Shown: piece by piece, positions 9,244-20,037 of the stretch
Numbering within the stretch: position 1 is the stretch's first letter
Layout of the letters: each line of letters begins with the position of its first letter
Origin: Sporosarcina sp. E16_8
GTDB taxonomy: Bacteria; Bacillota; Bacilli; Bacillales_A; Planococcaceae
NCBI RefSeq assembly: GCF_017347095.1
Contig: NZ_JADPRZ010000001.1
Span: 248,001-312,000, forward strand
Length of the DNA: 64,000 nucleotides
Reading direction: 5' to 3'
The notes under the pieces: generated by a model
What the model saw: the letters and a program-made list of their open reading frames with translations, nothing else
Database searches by the model: none
What the model was told of the DNA's origin: nothing
Position numbers and translations under genes: made by a program

Positions 9244-9429
9244 TTGAAAAACATCAAATGGATTTTCGTTTTTTACGCCATTGCCGCTGTTGCTTCAATG
9301 TGCGCAATCGGCGTTGCTGTCGGTATGAGCAGCCCTACAATTGGGATCGCAGCAATCGTTGCATTGATTCTAATTATGGGTAACGGATTTAAAACGAAAA
9401 AGAAATATAGAGAACAAGGACTTCTTTAA
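9244..9429 (+). CDS. ylaF: YlaF small membrane protein (DUF5325)
   Basis: 61 aa with two transmembrane helices (KWIFVFYAIAAVASMCAIGV and a second of the IGIAAIVALILIMG type) and a basic tail KTKKKYREQ. It starts with TTG, seven bases after GGAGG at 9232; the longer frame starting upstream has no ribosome site. Size and divergent position to typA match B. subtilis YlaF. Function unknown. Confidence 0.8.
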   Translation: MKNIKWIFVFYAIAAVASMCAIGVAVGMSSPTIGIAAIVALILIMGNGFKTKKKYREQGLL

Positions 9430-9448
9430 TAAAACACTTTTCAATTGT

Positions 9449-9499
9449 GACGTTTCAGGCTAATCGGACTTTCCGGTGCCTGTAACGTCCTTTTTTTAT
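9449..9499 (+). terminator. Terminator of ylaF
   Basis: GACGTTTCAGGC and GCCTGTAACGTC arms followed by CTTTTTTTA; it overlaps the stop of the convergent yktC. Confidence 0.75.
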
Positions 9500-10290
9500 T
9501 GTTTTAGGTGGATATAGTCTGTCACTATTTCTTGATGCAATCCAGGCCTCGCGACTATAAATGTATCCTGCCCAAGAAGGTGCGGGGAATCCCCTTTCAT
9601 GTTTGTTGCGACAGCACCGACCTCCTGCGCTATAACAATGCCCCCAGCAACATCCCATGGCGACAGCCTCATAGACATATATGCATCCAGCCTGCCTGAC
9701 GAGACATATGCCAGCTCGAGGGCTGCAGAACCATATGATCTTGTCCCTCTGCATTTTTTTATCAACTCAATAATTTTTTCGTTGTCAACGTAGCGATTCG
9801 GAGCCACCCAACTTGCATTAATACCAATAACGGCTTCAGCTAGTGGCGTAACCTCCAATTGCGGTAGCCGTTCATCATTGAAATAAGCCCCTTCATCTTT
9901 AGCAGCATGATAAAAATCATCGCGCATCACATCATAAATATAACCAAGCATACCGACGCCTTCTGCATATATTCCGAGTGAAATGGCAAAGTTCCGTTTT
10001 TGGTGGATGAAATTCATCGTACCGTCAATTGGGTCAAGCATCCAAACGATTCCATCAAGCGTCTGAACAATATCGCCAAATCCTTCTTCACCTAGAATCT
10101 TATGGTCAGGAAAATCTCTTTTAATCCTGCTGATGAAGAATTGCTCGATTTCTTTATCAATATTTGTCACAAGGTCATTAGCATTCGATTTTGTATCGAT
10201 ATCGATTTGATTGAAAAAAGACACACGGATTTTATGACCCGCTTCTTTAATCAACGACTTTGCATAACGATCGATAATTCCCCACTTCAT
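9496..10290 (-). CDS. yktC: Inositol-monophosphatase family phosphatase (YktC/SuhB)
   Basis: 264 aa Mg2+/Li+-sensitive sugar-phosphate phosphatase fold. The metal-binding motifs are all present: ILGEEGFG (about 68-75), WMLDPIDGTMNF (about 86-97) and SPWDVAGGIV (about 210-219). In B. subtilis YktC hydrolyses inositol-1-phosphate; the true substrate here is unknown and fructose-1,6-bisphosphate or NADP are possible for this superfamily. It is followed on the same strand by nothing, and preceded by a small gene at 10410 that sits at the usual yktC-yktB boundary. Confidence 0.9.
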   Translation of the reverse strand: MKWGIIDRYAKSLIKEAGHKIRVSFFNQIDIDTKSNANDLVTNIDKEIEQFFISRIKRDFPDHKILGEEGFGDIVQTLDGIVWMLDPIDGTMNFIHQKRNFAISLGIYAEGVGMLGYIYDVMRDDFYHAAKDEGAYFNDERLPQLEVTPLAEAVIGINASWVAPNRYVDNEKIIELIKKCRGTRSYGSAALELAYVSSGRLDAYMSMRLSPWDVAGGIVIAQEVGAVATNMKGDSPHLLGQDTFIVARPGLHQEIVTDYIHLKQ

Positions 10291-10409
10291 AAAGCCACCC
10301 CTTCCAAAACAACCATCTATAGTACACTATATCGAAAAAGGCATCCCATTACACTATCCCTGTTTCCAAAGGATGTGTATGAATGCCTTTTCTGGTGCCC
10401 AAGTCAGAA

Positions 10410-10607
10410 TCATGCGAAGCCATTTAGTATCTCCAGCTCACGGTGAATCTCCATAAGTCTATGCTTGCTTTTCATTTTCTGCTTTGCATCATCTTCTTGT
10501 ACAGCATCGAATAGTGTTGCAAGTTCGTAATCGAGTTCTAGGTTAAGCAGCTTCACATACTCCTTCTCTACATCGGCTTTGCGAATTACATGGACGACTT
10601 GTTTCAT
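10410..10607 (-). CDS. Small conserved helical protein (YkzI-like by position)
   Basis: 65 aa, strongly helical and charged, no transmembrane helix and no cysteine. An upstream GTG adds three residues, but AGGGG eight bases before the ATG at 10607 selects the shorter start (MKQVVHVIRKADVEKEY). Position between yktC and yktB matches a small uncharacterised gene (ykzI) in B. subtilis; I do not recognise the sequence itself with certainty. Confidence 0.6.
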   Translation of the reverse strand: MKQVVHVIRKADVEKEYVKLLNLELDYELATLFDAVQEDDAKQKMKSKHRLMEIHRELEILNGFA

Positions 10608-10766
10608 AGTTGACACCCCTTTTTCAGCATATAGTCCAAATTTTCCGTTAGTTATAATTAAAATATGCTACGACCAGAGTTCGCTCTAGTTATAAGCCTT
10701 GTTATTAAAGATTGTTCCCCTATTTCTGTTATGATAAACGTGTAAATGTAATTGGGGGTAATGAAT

Positions 10767-11411
10767 ATGGTTGGTCGTTTTTGGGAAATAGATGATTTTA
10801 ATGTATTTTCAATTGAAGGGCTAGAAAACCGAATGGAAGGATTGCAAAATCGAATCCAGCCCAAGTTCGGAACACTAGGTACGCACTTTGCGGATCGCCT
10901 TTCAGCACATGGGACTGATGAGTTTTTTCCACATGTCGCAAAACACGCAAGACGGACAGTAAATCCACCAAATGATAGTTGGGTCGCATTCGCGCCTGCA
11001 AAACGAGGATACAAAGCATTGCCTCACTTTCAGATTGGCTTATGGGGAACACATTTATTCATTATTTTAGCGGTAATTTATGAGAATCCAGATAAAAAAG
11101 GGATTGCCGAGCGACTAGATAGAAAACTGGATGTTATAACTTCCCTTCCTAGCGCTTATATCGTTTCTGGCGATCACATGAAACCTGAAGCTGCAACTAT
11201 TGAACAGGCAGGAGACCATGGACTCGAACAACTTTTAGAACGGCTACAAACTGTCAAAAAAGCGGAGTTCCTAGTCGGTCGTCATTTGCCACGTGAAGAC
11301 GCGGTTAAACTTTCTACTGCAGAATTCATGGCATTTGCAGAAGAGACTTTTGACCAACTGCTACCTGTTTATGATGTAGTCATTAATAAGAAAAGCGCAA
11401 GCACCTGGTAG
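10767..11411 (+). CDS. yktB: YktB, UPF0637/DUF1054 protein
   Basis: 214 aa soluble protein of unknown function, starting MVGRFWEIDDFNVFSIEGL, with the conserved PKF-GTHFADRLS and WVAFAPAKRGYKALPHFQIGLWGTH segments of DUF1054. GGGGGT seven bases upstream selects the ATG at 10767 rather than 10761 or the TTG at 10752. The last seven residues (KKSASTW) and the stop codon are encoded by the start of a dispersed intergenic repeat (AAAAGCGCAAGC...), so the natural C terminus has been replaced or extended by the repeat. Confidence 0.9.
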   Translation: MVGRFWEIDDFNVFSIEGLENRMEGLQNRIQPKFGTLGTHFADRLSAHGTDEFFPHVAKHARRTVNPPNDSWVAFAPAKRGYKALPHFQIGLWGTHLFIILAVIYENPDKKGIAERLDRKLDVITSLPSAYIVSGDHMKPEAATIEQAGDHGLEQLLERLQTVKKAEFLVGRHLPREDAVKLSTAEFMAFAEETFDQLLPVYDVVINKKSASTW

Positions 11412-11675
11412 ACCCGAAAAGCGCTGGCCGACTAAATTCGCCACGTCCTGTGGCGAATTTAGTCGGCACTAGTACGTCCTGAACGTCGGAGGGCCTTAAT
11501 ATAAAGGCGCATTTCGCCTTTATATTATTGACTGAAGCGACAGAGGAAGGCAGCTTCAGATTGCGACATCCTGTCGCAACAAGTTCAATCCCTCTCCACT
11601 GCATGACCCACGTCGTGTGGGCCCACGGGTTAGGCGGTGGAGTCTAGACACTGCTCCAAGTGAAAAACGTATACT
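11392..11675. repeat. Hairpin-rich dispersed repeat array, family A
   Basis: A mosaic of modules shared with 22.9, 47.1 and 52.2 kb. It begins AAGAAAAGCGCAAGC, holds a 17-bp-arm perfect hairpin (GCCGACTAAATTCGCCA at 11428), a second (AATATAAAGGCG with loop CATTT), a third (TTGCGACATCCTGTCGCAA), a short CCCAC/GTGGG stem, and ends CTAGACA ... GTATACT. No reading frame of note. Confidence 0.8.
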
Positions 11676-11695
11676 TAATTATCTTTCAAAAAAAT

Positions 11696-11734
11696 AAAAG
11701 GAATGCTCCCGCTTAGCGCGAGGGCATTCCTTTT
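11696..11734 (-). terminator. Terminator overlapping the yktA stop
   Basis: AAAAGGAATGC arms around a GC-rich loop; T run on both strands. On the minus strand the upstream arm encodes the final YktA residues (KGMPSR). Confidence 0.8.
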
Positions 11735-11994
11735 ATTATTTCTTCGCCATTTGAATCTTTTGCCATTTGAACTACACGGTAACAGACGTAACCGCTCGCT
11801 TCCTCAAATTCCTTGCACAACGTTTTTTCTTCCGCCATGGAAGGGACCACTTTTTTAAATCCCTGATAGGTCTCCATCAGTTTTTCTCCTGCAATACCTG
11901 ATTCATATGCCTTTTCAACTGCCTCGTAAAATGCCGCGACTGCAATAATTTCTGCGGTCGACCAGTCATGCCTAATTGGATAATTATAATCCAT
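11713..11994 (-). CDS. yktA: YktA, UPF0223 protein
   Basis: 93 aa with the UPF0223 signature: MDYNYPIRHDWSTAEII at the start, FYEAVEKAYE, and a SGYVCYRVVQMAK C-terminal helix. Small helical cytosolic protein, function unknown. A GGGAGAG element lies about six bases before the ATG. It is followed on the other strand by yktB and preceded by a nitronate-monooxygenase-like gene 24 bp upstream, with which it may be co-transcribed. Confidence 0.88.
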   Translation of the reverse strand: MDYNYPIRHDWSTAEIIAVAAFYEAVEKAYESGIAGEKLMETYQGFKKVVPSMAEEKTLCKEFEEASGYVCYRVVQMAKDSNGEEIIKGMPSR

Positions 11995-12018
11995 GCTAAT
12001 TCTCTCCCTTTACTCTCT

Positions 12019-12975
12019 TTAGTTCCATCTTTTACGGATTGTTTTCGCTTCATTCACCATACGCTCAACTAATTCTGCAACGGATGGTACATCGTTGATA
12101 AGCCCAGCAACCTGACCAGCCCATCCAAAACCATTATCAGCATCTCCATCATGAATAAAACGGCGATTCGCTTCACCGCTGATTAAATCTTTCATCGCTT
12201 CATAATCAGCATTTTCGGCTTCCATGTCAATTATTTTCTTCGTCCAACTCCCCGTCAACGCTCGGGCAGATGCTCCTAGTTTTCTTTTAATGACAGTCGT
12301 ATCGGTTTCACTACTTGCAAGAAGCAGATTTAAATAAGCTTGAGATGCATGGACACACTCTTTCGTCGCAATAAATCTTGTTCCCATCTCGATTCCCTCG
12401 GCGCCAAGTGCCTGAGCAGCCATCCAACCACGACCATCCCCGATGCCACCAGATGCAATAACTGGGATTGAAACAGCATCTACAACTTGCGGCACAAGCA
12501 CCATCGTTCCGATATCGTCACGCCCAAGATGTCCCCCACCTTCTTGCCCAACTACCATTACTGCATCAGCTCCAAGTGATTCTGCTTTCTGTGCCTGTCT
12601 TTTAGCAGCAACTAGCACGAGCTTTTTAACGTTTGTATTTTCAAGTTGAGCAAAAAACTGCGCGGGATTTCCACCCGTTACCGACATTACTGTAACACCT
12701 TCTTCCAGTGCAACTTCCACCATATGGGCATATGGTCGTCCATGTTGTCCAATCGCAAAGTTCACGCCGAACGGTTTATCAGTCAGCACTTTCACTTTCT
12801 TTATCTCAGCGCGTAGCGCTTCTGGAGAATCCAAACTCATCGCAGTAATTTGCCCAAGTCCTCCAGCTTCCGAAACGGCAGCTGCCAGTTGTGCATAAGC
12901 CAAGTACGCGAGCCCGCCCTGGATGATTGGATAATTGATATCAAGCAGTTCCGTTACTTTTGTTTTCCATTCCAT
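12019..12975 (-). CDS. Nitronate monooxygenase / FabK-like FMN oxidoreductase
   Basis: 318 aa FMN-binding TIM barrel of the 2-nitropropane dioxygenase family, which includes nitronate monooxygenases and enoyl-ACP reductase II (FabK). Visible motifs: NYPIIQGGLAYLAYAQLAAA at the N terminus, VMVVGQEGGGHLGRDD in the middle and IASGGIGDGRG for the FMN phosphate. The GGGGGGG element six bases before the ATG at 12975 rejects the longer upstream start. FabK proteins in other Firmicutes are about this length, so fatty-acid synthesis is an alternative; nothing in the neighbourhood decides it. Confidence 0.85.
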   Translation of the reverse strand: MEWKTKVTELLDINYPIIQGGLAYLAYAQLAAAVSEAGGLGQITAMSLDSPEALRAEIKKVKVLTDKPFGVNFAIGQHGRPYAHMVEVALEEGVTVMSVTGGNPAQFFAQLENTNVKKLVLVAAKRQAQKAESLGADAVMVVGQEGGGHLGRDDIGTMVLVPQVVDAVSIPVIASGGIGDGRGWMAAQALGAEGIEMGTRFIATKECVHASQAYLNLLLASSETDTTVIKRKLGASARALTGSWTKKIIDMEAENADYEAMKDLISGEANRRFIHDGDADNGFGWAGQVAGLINDVPSVAELVERMVNEAKTIRKRWN

Positions 12976-13100
12976 TTGAATCCCCCCCGTTAATGCATTG
13001 ACTCTCTTCTTCATTCACATCTAGTAAACCTGCATAAAAAGGTAAAAGAAGTTGGGTCATGCTAATCCAGATACCAGTTTCATAGCCCGATTTAAACTAA

Positions 13101-13143
13101 AAAACCGTCGATGAGGATATCTTGCTGCCTCATCGACGGTTTT
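13101..13143 (-). terminator. Terminator of the pdh operon
   Basis: AAAACCGTCGATGAGG and its complement around an 11-base loop, T/A tracts on both sides, 20 bp behind the pdhD stop. Confidence 0.9.
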
Positions 13144-13162
13144 AATCTCGTACTCTAGATAC

Positions 13163-14575
13163 TTATTTCGAAATCATATGAATTGGTTTACCCAAAGCAA
13201 CTTCCGCCGCTTCCATTGAGATTTCACTCAATGTCGGGTGAGCATGAATTGTCATTGCGATATCTTCAAGTGTCATTCCCGCTTCAATAGCAAGAGCAAG
13301 TTCAGAGATCATATCTGATGCACTTTCACCCACGATTTGCCCTCCAAGCAGAAGTCCGTCTTCTTTACGGGATACAAGTTTGACGAAACCTTCTGGAGCA
13401 TCAAGCGCAAGCGCACGTCCATTAGCTGCAAATGGGAATTTCCCTACTACCGTTTCATAACCTTCGTCTTTTGCTTGTTGCTCGCTCAAGCCAACAGCTG
13501 CAAGTTCAGGATCAGTGAAACAAACAGCAGGAATCGCCAAGTAATCAACTTCAGACTTCTCGCCTGAAATTGCTTCTGCTGCAATTTTAGCTTCATAAGA
13601 AGCTTTATGAGCAAGCTGAAGTCCTGGAACGATATCACCGATTGCATAGATATTTGGAATGCTTGTACGGCATTGTTTGTCTACTTCAATAAGACCGCGT
13701 TCAAGGAACTTGATGCCGATCTCTTCTAATCCGATTTCATCCGTATTCGGACGACGACCTACAGTAACAAGTACGTAATCAGCTTCGACTTTCTTCTCTT
13801 CTCCGCCTACTTCGTATGTGACCGTAACGCCAGTAGCTGTCTCTACAACGCCTTTTGCAGACGCTTTAACGACTACTTCAACGCCTTTTTTCTTCAAGCC
13901 TTTTTTAACGATTTGTGTCATTTGTTTTTCAAAGCCTGCAAGGATATCATTGCCGCCTTCAATAATCGTTACTTCTGATCCAAGATTCGCATATGAAGAT
14001 CCTAGCTCAGTACCGATATAACCGCCACCAATAACAACAAGTTTACCCGGTAATTCTGTAAGAGCCAAAGCGCCTGTAGAATTAATAACGCGTTTTGTAA
14101 ATTTGAACGTCGGGATTTCAATCGGACGTGAACCCGTTGCTATGATTGCATTTTTGAATTTATATGTTTGTGCAGAAGTTTCGTCCATCACACGTACTGT
14201 GTTGCTATCGACGAAATAAGCTTCACCTTGAACATAATCAACCTTGTTGCCTTTAAGAAGTCCTGCAACTCCACCAGTCAACTTGTTGACTACGCTATCT
14301 TTGAACGCTTGTGCTTTAGTGAAATCTAGTTTCACTTCTGTTGCTGTAATCCCCATTGAATCAGAATTTTTAGCATTGGCAAAACGATGTCCAACAGCAA
14401 TTAGTGCTTTGGAAGGAATACATCCTACGTTCAAGCACACGCCACCAATATCTCCTTTTTCAACAACGATTACTTTTTGGCCCAATTGTGCCGCACGAAT
14501 TGCTGCGACATATCCTCCTGGTCCAGAACCTACAACAAGTGTATCTACTTCGATTGGAAAGTCTCCTACTACCAT
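13163..14575 (-). CDS. pdhD: Dihydrolipoamide dehydrogenase (E3)
   Basis: 470 aa FAD flavoprotein that reoxidises lipoamide with NAD+ in the pyruvate (and other 2-oxoacid) dehydrogenase complexes. FAD loop [10 protein letters not shown] (about 17-26), redox disulfide [13 protein letters not shown] (about 45-57), NAD loop [12 protein letters not shown], second FAD site YAIGDIVPG, and the C-terminal catalytic HAHPTLSE of the dimer interface are all present. GGAGG lies nine bases before the ATG; only four bases separate it from pdhC. Confidence 0.97.
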   Translation of the reverse strand: MVVGDFPIEVDTLVVGSGPGGYVAAIRAAQLGQKVIVVEKGDIGGVCLNVGCIPSKALIAVGHRFANAKNSDSMGITATEVKLDFTKAQAFKDSVVNKLTGGVAGLLKGNKVDYVQGEAYFVDSNTVRVMDETSAQTYKFKNAIIATGSRPIEIPTFKFTKRVINSTGALALTELPGKLVVIGGGYIGTELGSSYANLGSEVTIIEGGNDILAGFEKQMTQIVKKGLKKKGVEVVVKASAKGVVETATGVTVTYEVGGEEKKVEADYVLVTVGRRPNTDEIGLEEIGIKFLERGLIEVDKQCRTSIPNIYAIGDIVPGLQLAHKASYEAKIAAEAISGEKSEVDYLAIPAVCFTDPELAAVGLSEQQAKDEGYETVVGKFPFAANGRALALDAPEGFVKLVSRKEDGLLLGGQIVGESASDMISELALAIEAGMTLEDIAMTIHAHPTLSEISMEAAEVALGKPIHMISK

Positions 14576-14579
14576 TGTT

Positions 14580-15929
14580 TTACGCCTCCATTAATAAAAG
14601 TTCCGGATTTGCGAGCAATCTCTTAAGGTGATTCAACGCATGTTGTGCTGTCGCGCCATCGATCATCCGGTGATCGAATACCAATGACAATGCTAACATA
14701 GGTGCAGCTACAATTTCACCATTTTTAACAACTGGTTTTTCTGCAATGCGACCAATTCCTAGAATTGCAACCTCTGGATGATTAATGATTGGTGTAAACC
14801 ATTGTCCTCCTGCAGACCCAATATTCGTGATTGAACAAGATGCACCTTTCATTTCAGCAGGTGATAATTTACCATCGCGTGCTTTTACTGCAAGGCTGTT
14901 GATTTCATCTGAAATAGCGAAAATCGATTTGCGGTCCGCATGCTTGATAACAGGGACAAGAAGTCCACGGTCAGTGTCTGCAGCGATACCAATATTGTAA
15001 TAATGCTTCTGAACAATTTCTTGCGTAGCATCATCGAGTGAGCTGTTAAACGCTGGGAATTCACGCAATGTCGAAACGAGTGCTTTTACAACATATGGCA
15101 AATACGTAAGTTTGATATCTTTTTCTGCAGCAATGTCTTTGAACTTTTTGCGATGTGCAACAAGTTCTGTAACATCCACTTCGTCAAGCAACGTAACATG
15201 CGGAGCAGTATGCTTTGAATTGACCATCGCTTTCGCAATTGCTTTTCGGATTCCGGACATTTTTTCGCGTGTTTCCGGGAAGTCGCCTTCAAGATGAACT
15301 GGAGCCGGAGCAGAAGTTTCTTGTGCAACGCTCTCAGCTTGACCATCTTGTTCCACCGCTTCGGGAGCTACCGCTTGTGTTTGTCCACCATTCTTGAATG
15401 ACTCGATATCTTCTTTCAAGACGCGGCCGTTTTTGCCTGATCCTGCAACTTGCTGGATTTCGACACCCTGCTCACGCGCAAATTTACGCACGGAAGGCAT
15501 TGCAATAATTCGACGATTCGGATCGACGTCTGTTTGTGCTTGCACACTTCCAGATGCAGCAGCTACTGTTGCCACCGGTTCGTCCTTAGGCGCCTCTTCT
15601 TTTCCAATCGGTTGACCTGCTTCAGCTGTTGCTTGAACTTGTGCTTCAGTTTCAGCGTTGTCATCCTCTTCAGATCTCACATTTTCATAACCAGGTGCGT
15701 CGAAGCGAATTAATACATCCCCTACGACTGAAACTGTTCCTTCGGAAACGAGTATTTCTTCTACAGTACCCGTAACCGGTGATGGAATTTCCACAACTGC
15801 TTTATCGTTCTGGATTTCAAGAAGTATGTCATCTTCATTGATTTTATCGCCTTTAGCGACGAACCATTTTACGACTTCACCTTCATGGATTCCTTCTCCG
15901 ATATCTGGTAAACGGAATTCAAATGCCAC
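14580..15929 (-). CDS. pdhC: Pyruvate dehydrogenase E2, dihydrolipoamide acetyltransferase
   Basis: 449 aa. One N-terminal lipoyl domain (about 1-78, lipoyl lysine in [11 protein letters not shown]), an Ala/Glu/Gln-rich flexible linker, the E3/E1-binding domain (about 140-175, [17 protein letters not shown]), a second linker and the catalytic trimer domain ending with [14 protein letters not shown] at 15929 is preferred because AAAGGGTG lies six bases upstream and the product then starts like B. subtilis PdhC ([12 protein letters not shown]); a GTG at 15938 would overlap the ribosome site. 31 bp after pdhB. Confidence 0.97.
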   Translation of the reverse strand: MAFEFRLPDIGEGIHEGEVVKWFVAKGDKINEDDILLEIQNDKAVVEIPSPVTGTVEEILVSEGTVSVVGDVLIRFDAPGYENVRSEEDDNAETEAQVQATAEAGQPIGKEEAPKDEPVATVAAASGSVQAQTDVDPNRRIIAMPSVRKFAREQGVEIQQVAGSGKNGRVLKEDIESFKNGGQTQAVAPEAVEQDGQAESVAQETSAPAPVHLEGDFPETREKMSGIRKAIAKAMVNSKHTAPHVTLLDEVDVTELVAHRKKFKDIAAEKDIKLTYLPYVVKALVSTLREFPAFNSSLDDATQEIVQKHYYNIGIAADTDRGLLVPVIKHADRKSIFAISDEINSLAVKARDGKLSPAEMKGASCSITNIGSAGGQWFTPIINHPEVAILGIGRIAEKPVVKNGEIVAAPMLALSLVFDHRMIDGATAQHALNHLKRLLANPELLLMEA

Positions 15930-15960
15930 GCGATTCACCCTTTCTTAGTTCAGTCTTTAT

Positions 15961-16938
15961 TTAGAACGTCAATACTTTTTTAGCTGTTTCCATAATAACT
16001 TTCGCATTCGGAAGCCAAGCGTTTTCACCTTGTGCAAATGGATAGATTGTATCCGGTGCAGTTACGCGAAGAACAGGTGCTTCAAGGCTTAGAATTGCAC
16101 GCTCTGTAATTTCAGCTACGATATTTGCAGCGATTCCTGCTTGTTTCTGTGCTTCTTGTACAACGATTGCACGGTTTGTTTTCTCAACAGATGCAATGAT
16201 TGTTTCGATATCCATCGGCTGAATTGTACGCAAGTCGATAACTTCAACTGAGTAGCCTTCTTTTTCAAGCTCTTCAGCCGCTTTCAAACTTTCATGAACC
16301 ATTGCGCCATATGTGATAATTGAAAGATCTTTCCCTTCACGTTTCACATCTGCTTTTCCAAGTGGAATCGTGTACTCTTCTTCAGGAACTTCTTGTCTAA
16401 ATGAACGGTACAGCTTCATATGTTCAAGGAAGATGACCGGATTATCATCGCGGATTGCAGATATTAAAAGCCCTTTTGCATCATAAGGAGTTGAAGGAAT
16501 AACAACTTTCAAACCCGGCTGTGAAGCTACAAGACCTTCAAGGCTGTCAGCGTGCATCTCAGGTGTTGCTACGCCACCACCGAATGGTGAGCGAATTGTA
16601 ACCGGCGCATTGAATCGACCTGCGCTACGGAAACTCATGCGTGCAAGTTGACCACTAACTGAGTCAATTACTTCATAAAGGAAACCAAAGAACTGGATTT
16701 CCATAACTGGACGGAAGCCAGTAAATGCCAATCCGATTGCTAGTCCACCAATACCGGATTCTGCAAGCGGTGTATCGAATACACGCACTTCCCCAAATTC
16801 TTTTTGTAGACCTTCAGTTGCACGGAAGACTCCACCGTTATTTCCAACGTCTTCACCGAAGACGAGGACGTTTTCATCATTTTTCAGCTCCGTACGTAGA
16901 GCATCAGTTATTGCTTGAATCATCGTCATTTGTGCCAT
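15961..16938 (-). CDS. pdhB: Pyruvate dehydrogenase E1 beta subunit
   Basis: 325 aa transketolase-like subunit that pairs with PdhA in the thiamine-diphosphate E1 heterotetramer. It starts [18 protein letters not shown] and shows the conserved [30 protein letters not shown], and [18 protein letters not shown] blocks. Length is normal. Three bases separate it from pdhA, so translation is probably coupled. Confidence 0.97.
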   Translation of the reverse strand: MAQMTMIQAITDALRTELKNDENVLVFGEDVGNNGGVFRATEGLQKEFGEVRVFDTPLAESGIGGLAIGLAFTGFRPVMEIQFFGFLYEVIDSVSGQLARMSFRSAGRFNAPVTIRSPFGGGVATPEMHADSLEGLVASQPGLKVVIPSTPYDAKGLLISAIRDDNPVIFLEHMKLYRSFRQEVPEEEYTIPLGKADVKREGKDLSIITYGAMVHESLKAAEELEKEGYSVEVIDLRTIQPMDIETIIASVEKTNRAIVVQEAQKQAGIAANIVAEITERAILSLEAPVLRVTAPDTIYPFAQGENAWLPNAKVIMETAKKVLTF

Positions 16939-16941
16939 CGG

Positions 16942-18072
<1,131 letters not shown>

Positions 18073-18128
18073 TTATAACTGTATTATGAACCATTAGTGT
18101 ATTGATTGGTACAATCCATTCCCTTCAT

Positions 18129-18157
18129 AGTATATCTAATCAGAACTGAATGGTCAA
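18129..18157 (-). promoter_or_regulatory. Sigma-A promoter of pdhABCD
   Basis: TTGACC, 17-base spacer, TATACT on the minus strand, about 70 bp before the pdhA start. It is the best promoter match between ykyA and pdhA. Confidence 0.75.
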
Positions 18158-18283
18158 ACATAGTAATCGCAGGTCTCACTGCAGTTAATAGCTAGTAGAA
18201 TTAATAGTTAACACCAATCTGTATTAGCACAATAAGTCGCCTGTATTATAATAGAGTACCATTTTCCAATACTTTATAAGTAT

Positions 18284-18315
18284 AAAAAAAGGCAGTGAAT
18301 TTACTCTCCTGCCTA
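18284..18315 (-). terminator. Terminator of ykyA
   Basis: AGGCAG, 13-base loop, CTGCC, then TTTTTTT on the minus strand, eight bases behind the ykyA stop. Confidence 0.7.
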
Positions 18316-18323
18316 GCTACTGC

Positions 18324-18965
18324 TTATTTTTCTTGCTGTAAACCGGAAATAGTGTCGTCCTTCAACACATTCACTTTAACCGTTGCATCATTAAAAGAGA
18401 TAACCGCAAATTGGACTACCTCATTCTGCTCATTCACTTCTCCGACTTTATCCTTCAATCCCTCCAGTTCAACGCCTTCAGCAATCAGTATTCCGTATAA
18501 CTCCTTTTGCAGGCTGGTAAGTTTTTTATATTCAACAACGAAAGCTGAATGGAGCTCATAGCGTTTAGTAACCGCTTTTTTTAGTTCTTCTATATCTTTT
18601 CCAACATTACCATCGACTTGTTCTATGATTGCATCGAGCTCGTCTACGAATTTACTTGCTTTTCTTACAGACTTTACTTCTCCTTCTATAAGAGTAAGTC
18701 GTTTTACCAGCAATTCTTCAAGTTCAGTTACCTTTATTTCCAGTTCATCAAACTGTTTTTGCGTCAATTCCATAGTCTGATTAAATATTTCCTGTTCCGA
18801 TTTTTCAAGCTCCGTCAATTCAGCTAGCGCATCCTGATACACGTGTTCAGCATTATTCATTTTTGTTAAAGTAACTGACAGTTGATTTTCAATCGACGAG
18901 TCAGAATTACATCCAGAGAGCACCAGAGTTACTGATAATAGGAATCCCATACTAATTTTCTTCAA
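18324..18965 (-). CDS. ykyA: YkyA-type cell-wall-binding lipoprotein
   Basis: 213 aa. A type II signal peptide (MKKISMGFLLSVTLVLSGC) gives a lipobox LSGC with Cys19, so the protein is anchored to the outer face of the membrane. The rest is a long charged coiled coil (about 35-180), typical of the YkyA family described as putative cell-wall-binding lipoproteins. It sits between def and pdhA exactly as in B. subtilis. The ATG follows GGAGGTTAGC. Function unknown beyond that. Confidence 0.87.
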   Translation of the reverse strand: MKKISMGFLLSVTLVLSGCNSDSSIENQLSVTLTKMNNAEHVYQDALAELTELEKSEQEIFNQTMELTQKQFDELEIKVTELEELLVKRLTLIEGEVKSVRKASKFVDELDAIIEQVDGNVGKDIEELKKAVTKRYELHSAFVVEYKKLTSLQKELYGILIAEGVELEGLKDKVGEVNEQNEVVQFAVISFNDATVKVNVLKDDTISGLQQEK

Positions 18966-19101
18966 GATTGCTAACCTCCAATTTCCCTCTACACTATAAC
19001 GTTTTACATTTCACTATTCAACTTCGCGATCAATTTCTTTCACCCCTATTCACATTCGTTTATACTATTGAGTAGAGTAAAGTCGAAAGGAAGATTGCAC
19101 G

Positions 19102-19659
19102 ATGATTTTAATGGAACATATTGTCAGGGACGGGCACCCCGCTCTCCGCGCACGAGCCGAAGAATTAAGTTTCCCATTATCCCAAGTTGACCGAGAACTC
19201 TGCGAAGATTTGATGGGATATGTTATCAATAGCCAAGATCCGGAACTTAGTGAAAAATTCGACCTCCGCCCCGGAATCGGCCTGGCCGCACCACAATTGG
19301 ACAAATCAAAAAGAATATTTGCGCTGCATATTACAGACGACGTTCAGCAAGCAATTAGTTTTATTGCTGTTAACCCAAAAATCGTCAGTCACTCTATCGA
19401 AAAAACCTATCTCCCTTCAGGTGAAGGCTGCCTGTCTGTGGATCGCGACGTAGAAGGATATGTACCTCGCTATGCACGGATTACAATTAAAGCATACGAT
19501 GCCGATGGGAATGAATTCAAAAAAAGATTGAAAGGACTTGCCGCTATTGCTTTTCAACACGAACTTGATCACTTGAATGGCGTCATGTTCTATGACCATA
19601 TTGATAAAGAAGTACCTTTTAGGGATATCCCCGGTGCTACTCCCCTTGTGCGCGATTGA
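19102..19659 (+). CDS. def: Peptide deformylase
   Basis: 185 aa metal-dependent enzyme that removes the formyl group from nascent N-formyl-Met proteins. The three active-site motifs are present: GIGLAAPQ (about 60-67), EGCLSV with the metal Cys (about 112-117) and HELDH (about 154-158). Length and the insert before motif 1 are those of Gram-positive type II deformylases (DefB/YkrB). AGGAAG lies eight bases before the ATG. It is divergent from ykyA. Confidence 0.96.
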   Translation: MILMEHIVRDGHPALRARAEELSFPLSQVDRELCEDLMGYVINSQDPELSEKFDLRPGIGLAAPQLDKSKRIFALHITDDVQQAISFIAVNPKIVSHSIEKTYLPSGEGCLSVDRDVEGYVPRYARITIKAYDADGNEFKKRLKGLAAIAFQHELDHLNGVMFYDHIDKEVPFRDIPGATPLVRD

Positions 19660-19779
19660 AGCTAGTACCAGTTCCTCGGCACCGGGGTACATATTTAAAC
19701 CTAGCTGCTGTCACAATTTGAAGGGCACAAATGGTGTCAGTAACGGGTACAATGCATTTTTTCCACGTTACTAGAGATT

Positions 19780-19910
19780 TCTTTATTCAAGGAATTTGAG
19801 CGAAGGCGCCTTTCTAGTGGTAGCCGAAGCGATAAGACCGGCAGTCGTTTTCTGACGGGCTTATCGTGGGAGGCATCCACAAAGCGCCGAAGCGAGTTGA
19901 ACGGAATCTT
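19780..19910. repeat. Repeat-derived intergenic sequence
   Basis: Contains GCGAAGGCGCC modules and an imperfect 15-bp-arm inverted repeat (CGATAAGACCGGCAG ... CTGACGGGCTTATCG, 13 of 15 pairs). The CCCGTCAG core recurs at 31050. The surrounding stretch 19660-19986 has no gene. Confidence 0.5.
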
Positions 19911-19986
19911 TGTGTCCTACATGCTCCTAGAGACTATTCATTGTGTCGTGATTGCTTGGACCTTTCTGCTATACCGAAATTCCTTC

Positions 19987-20015
19987 TTGACAAAATGTTC
20001 TGACTTTAGTATAAT
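19987..20015 (+). promoter_or_regulatory. Consensus sigma-A promoter of the 23-codon peptide gene
   Basis: Perfect TTGACA at 19987-19992, exactly 17 bases, perfect TATAAT at 20010-20015. The start site should fall near 20022, which leaves a leader of only about 16 bases before the ATG. Confidence 0.85.
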
Positions 20016-20037
20016 GATTTCGAGGAGTGATGTCGCC

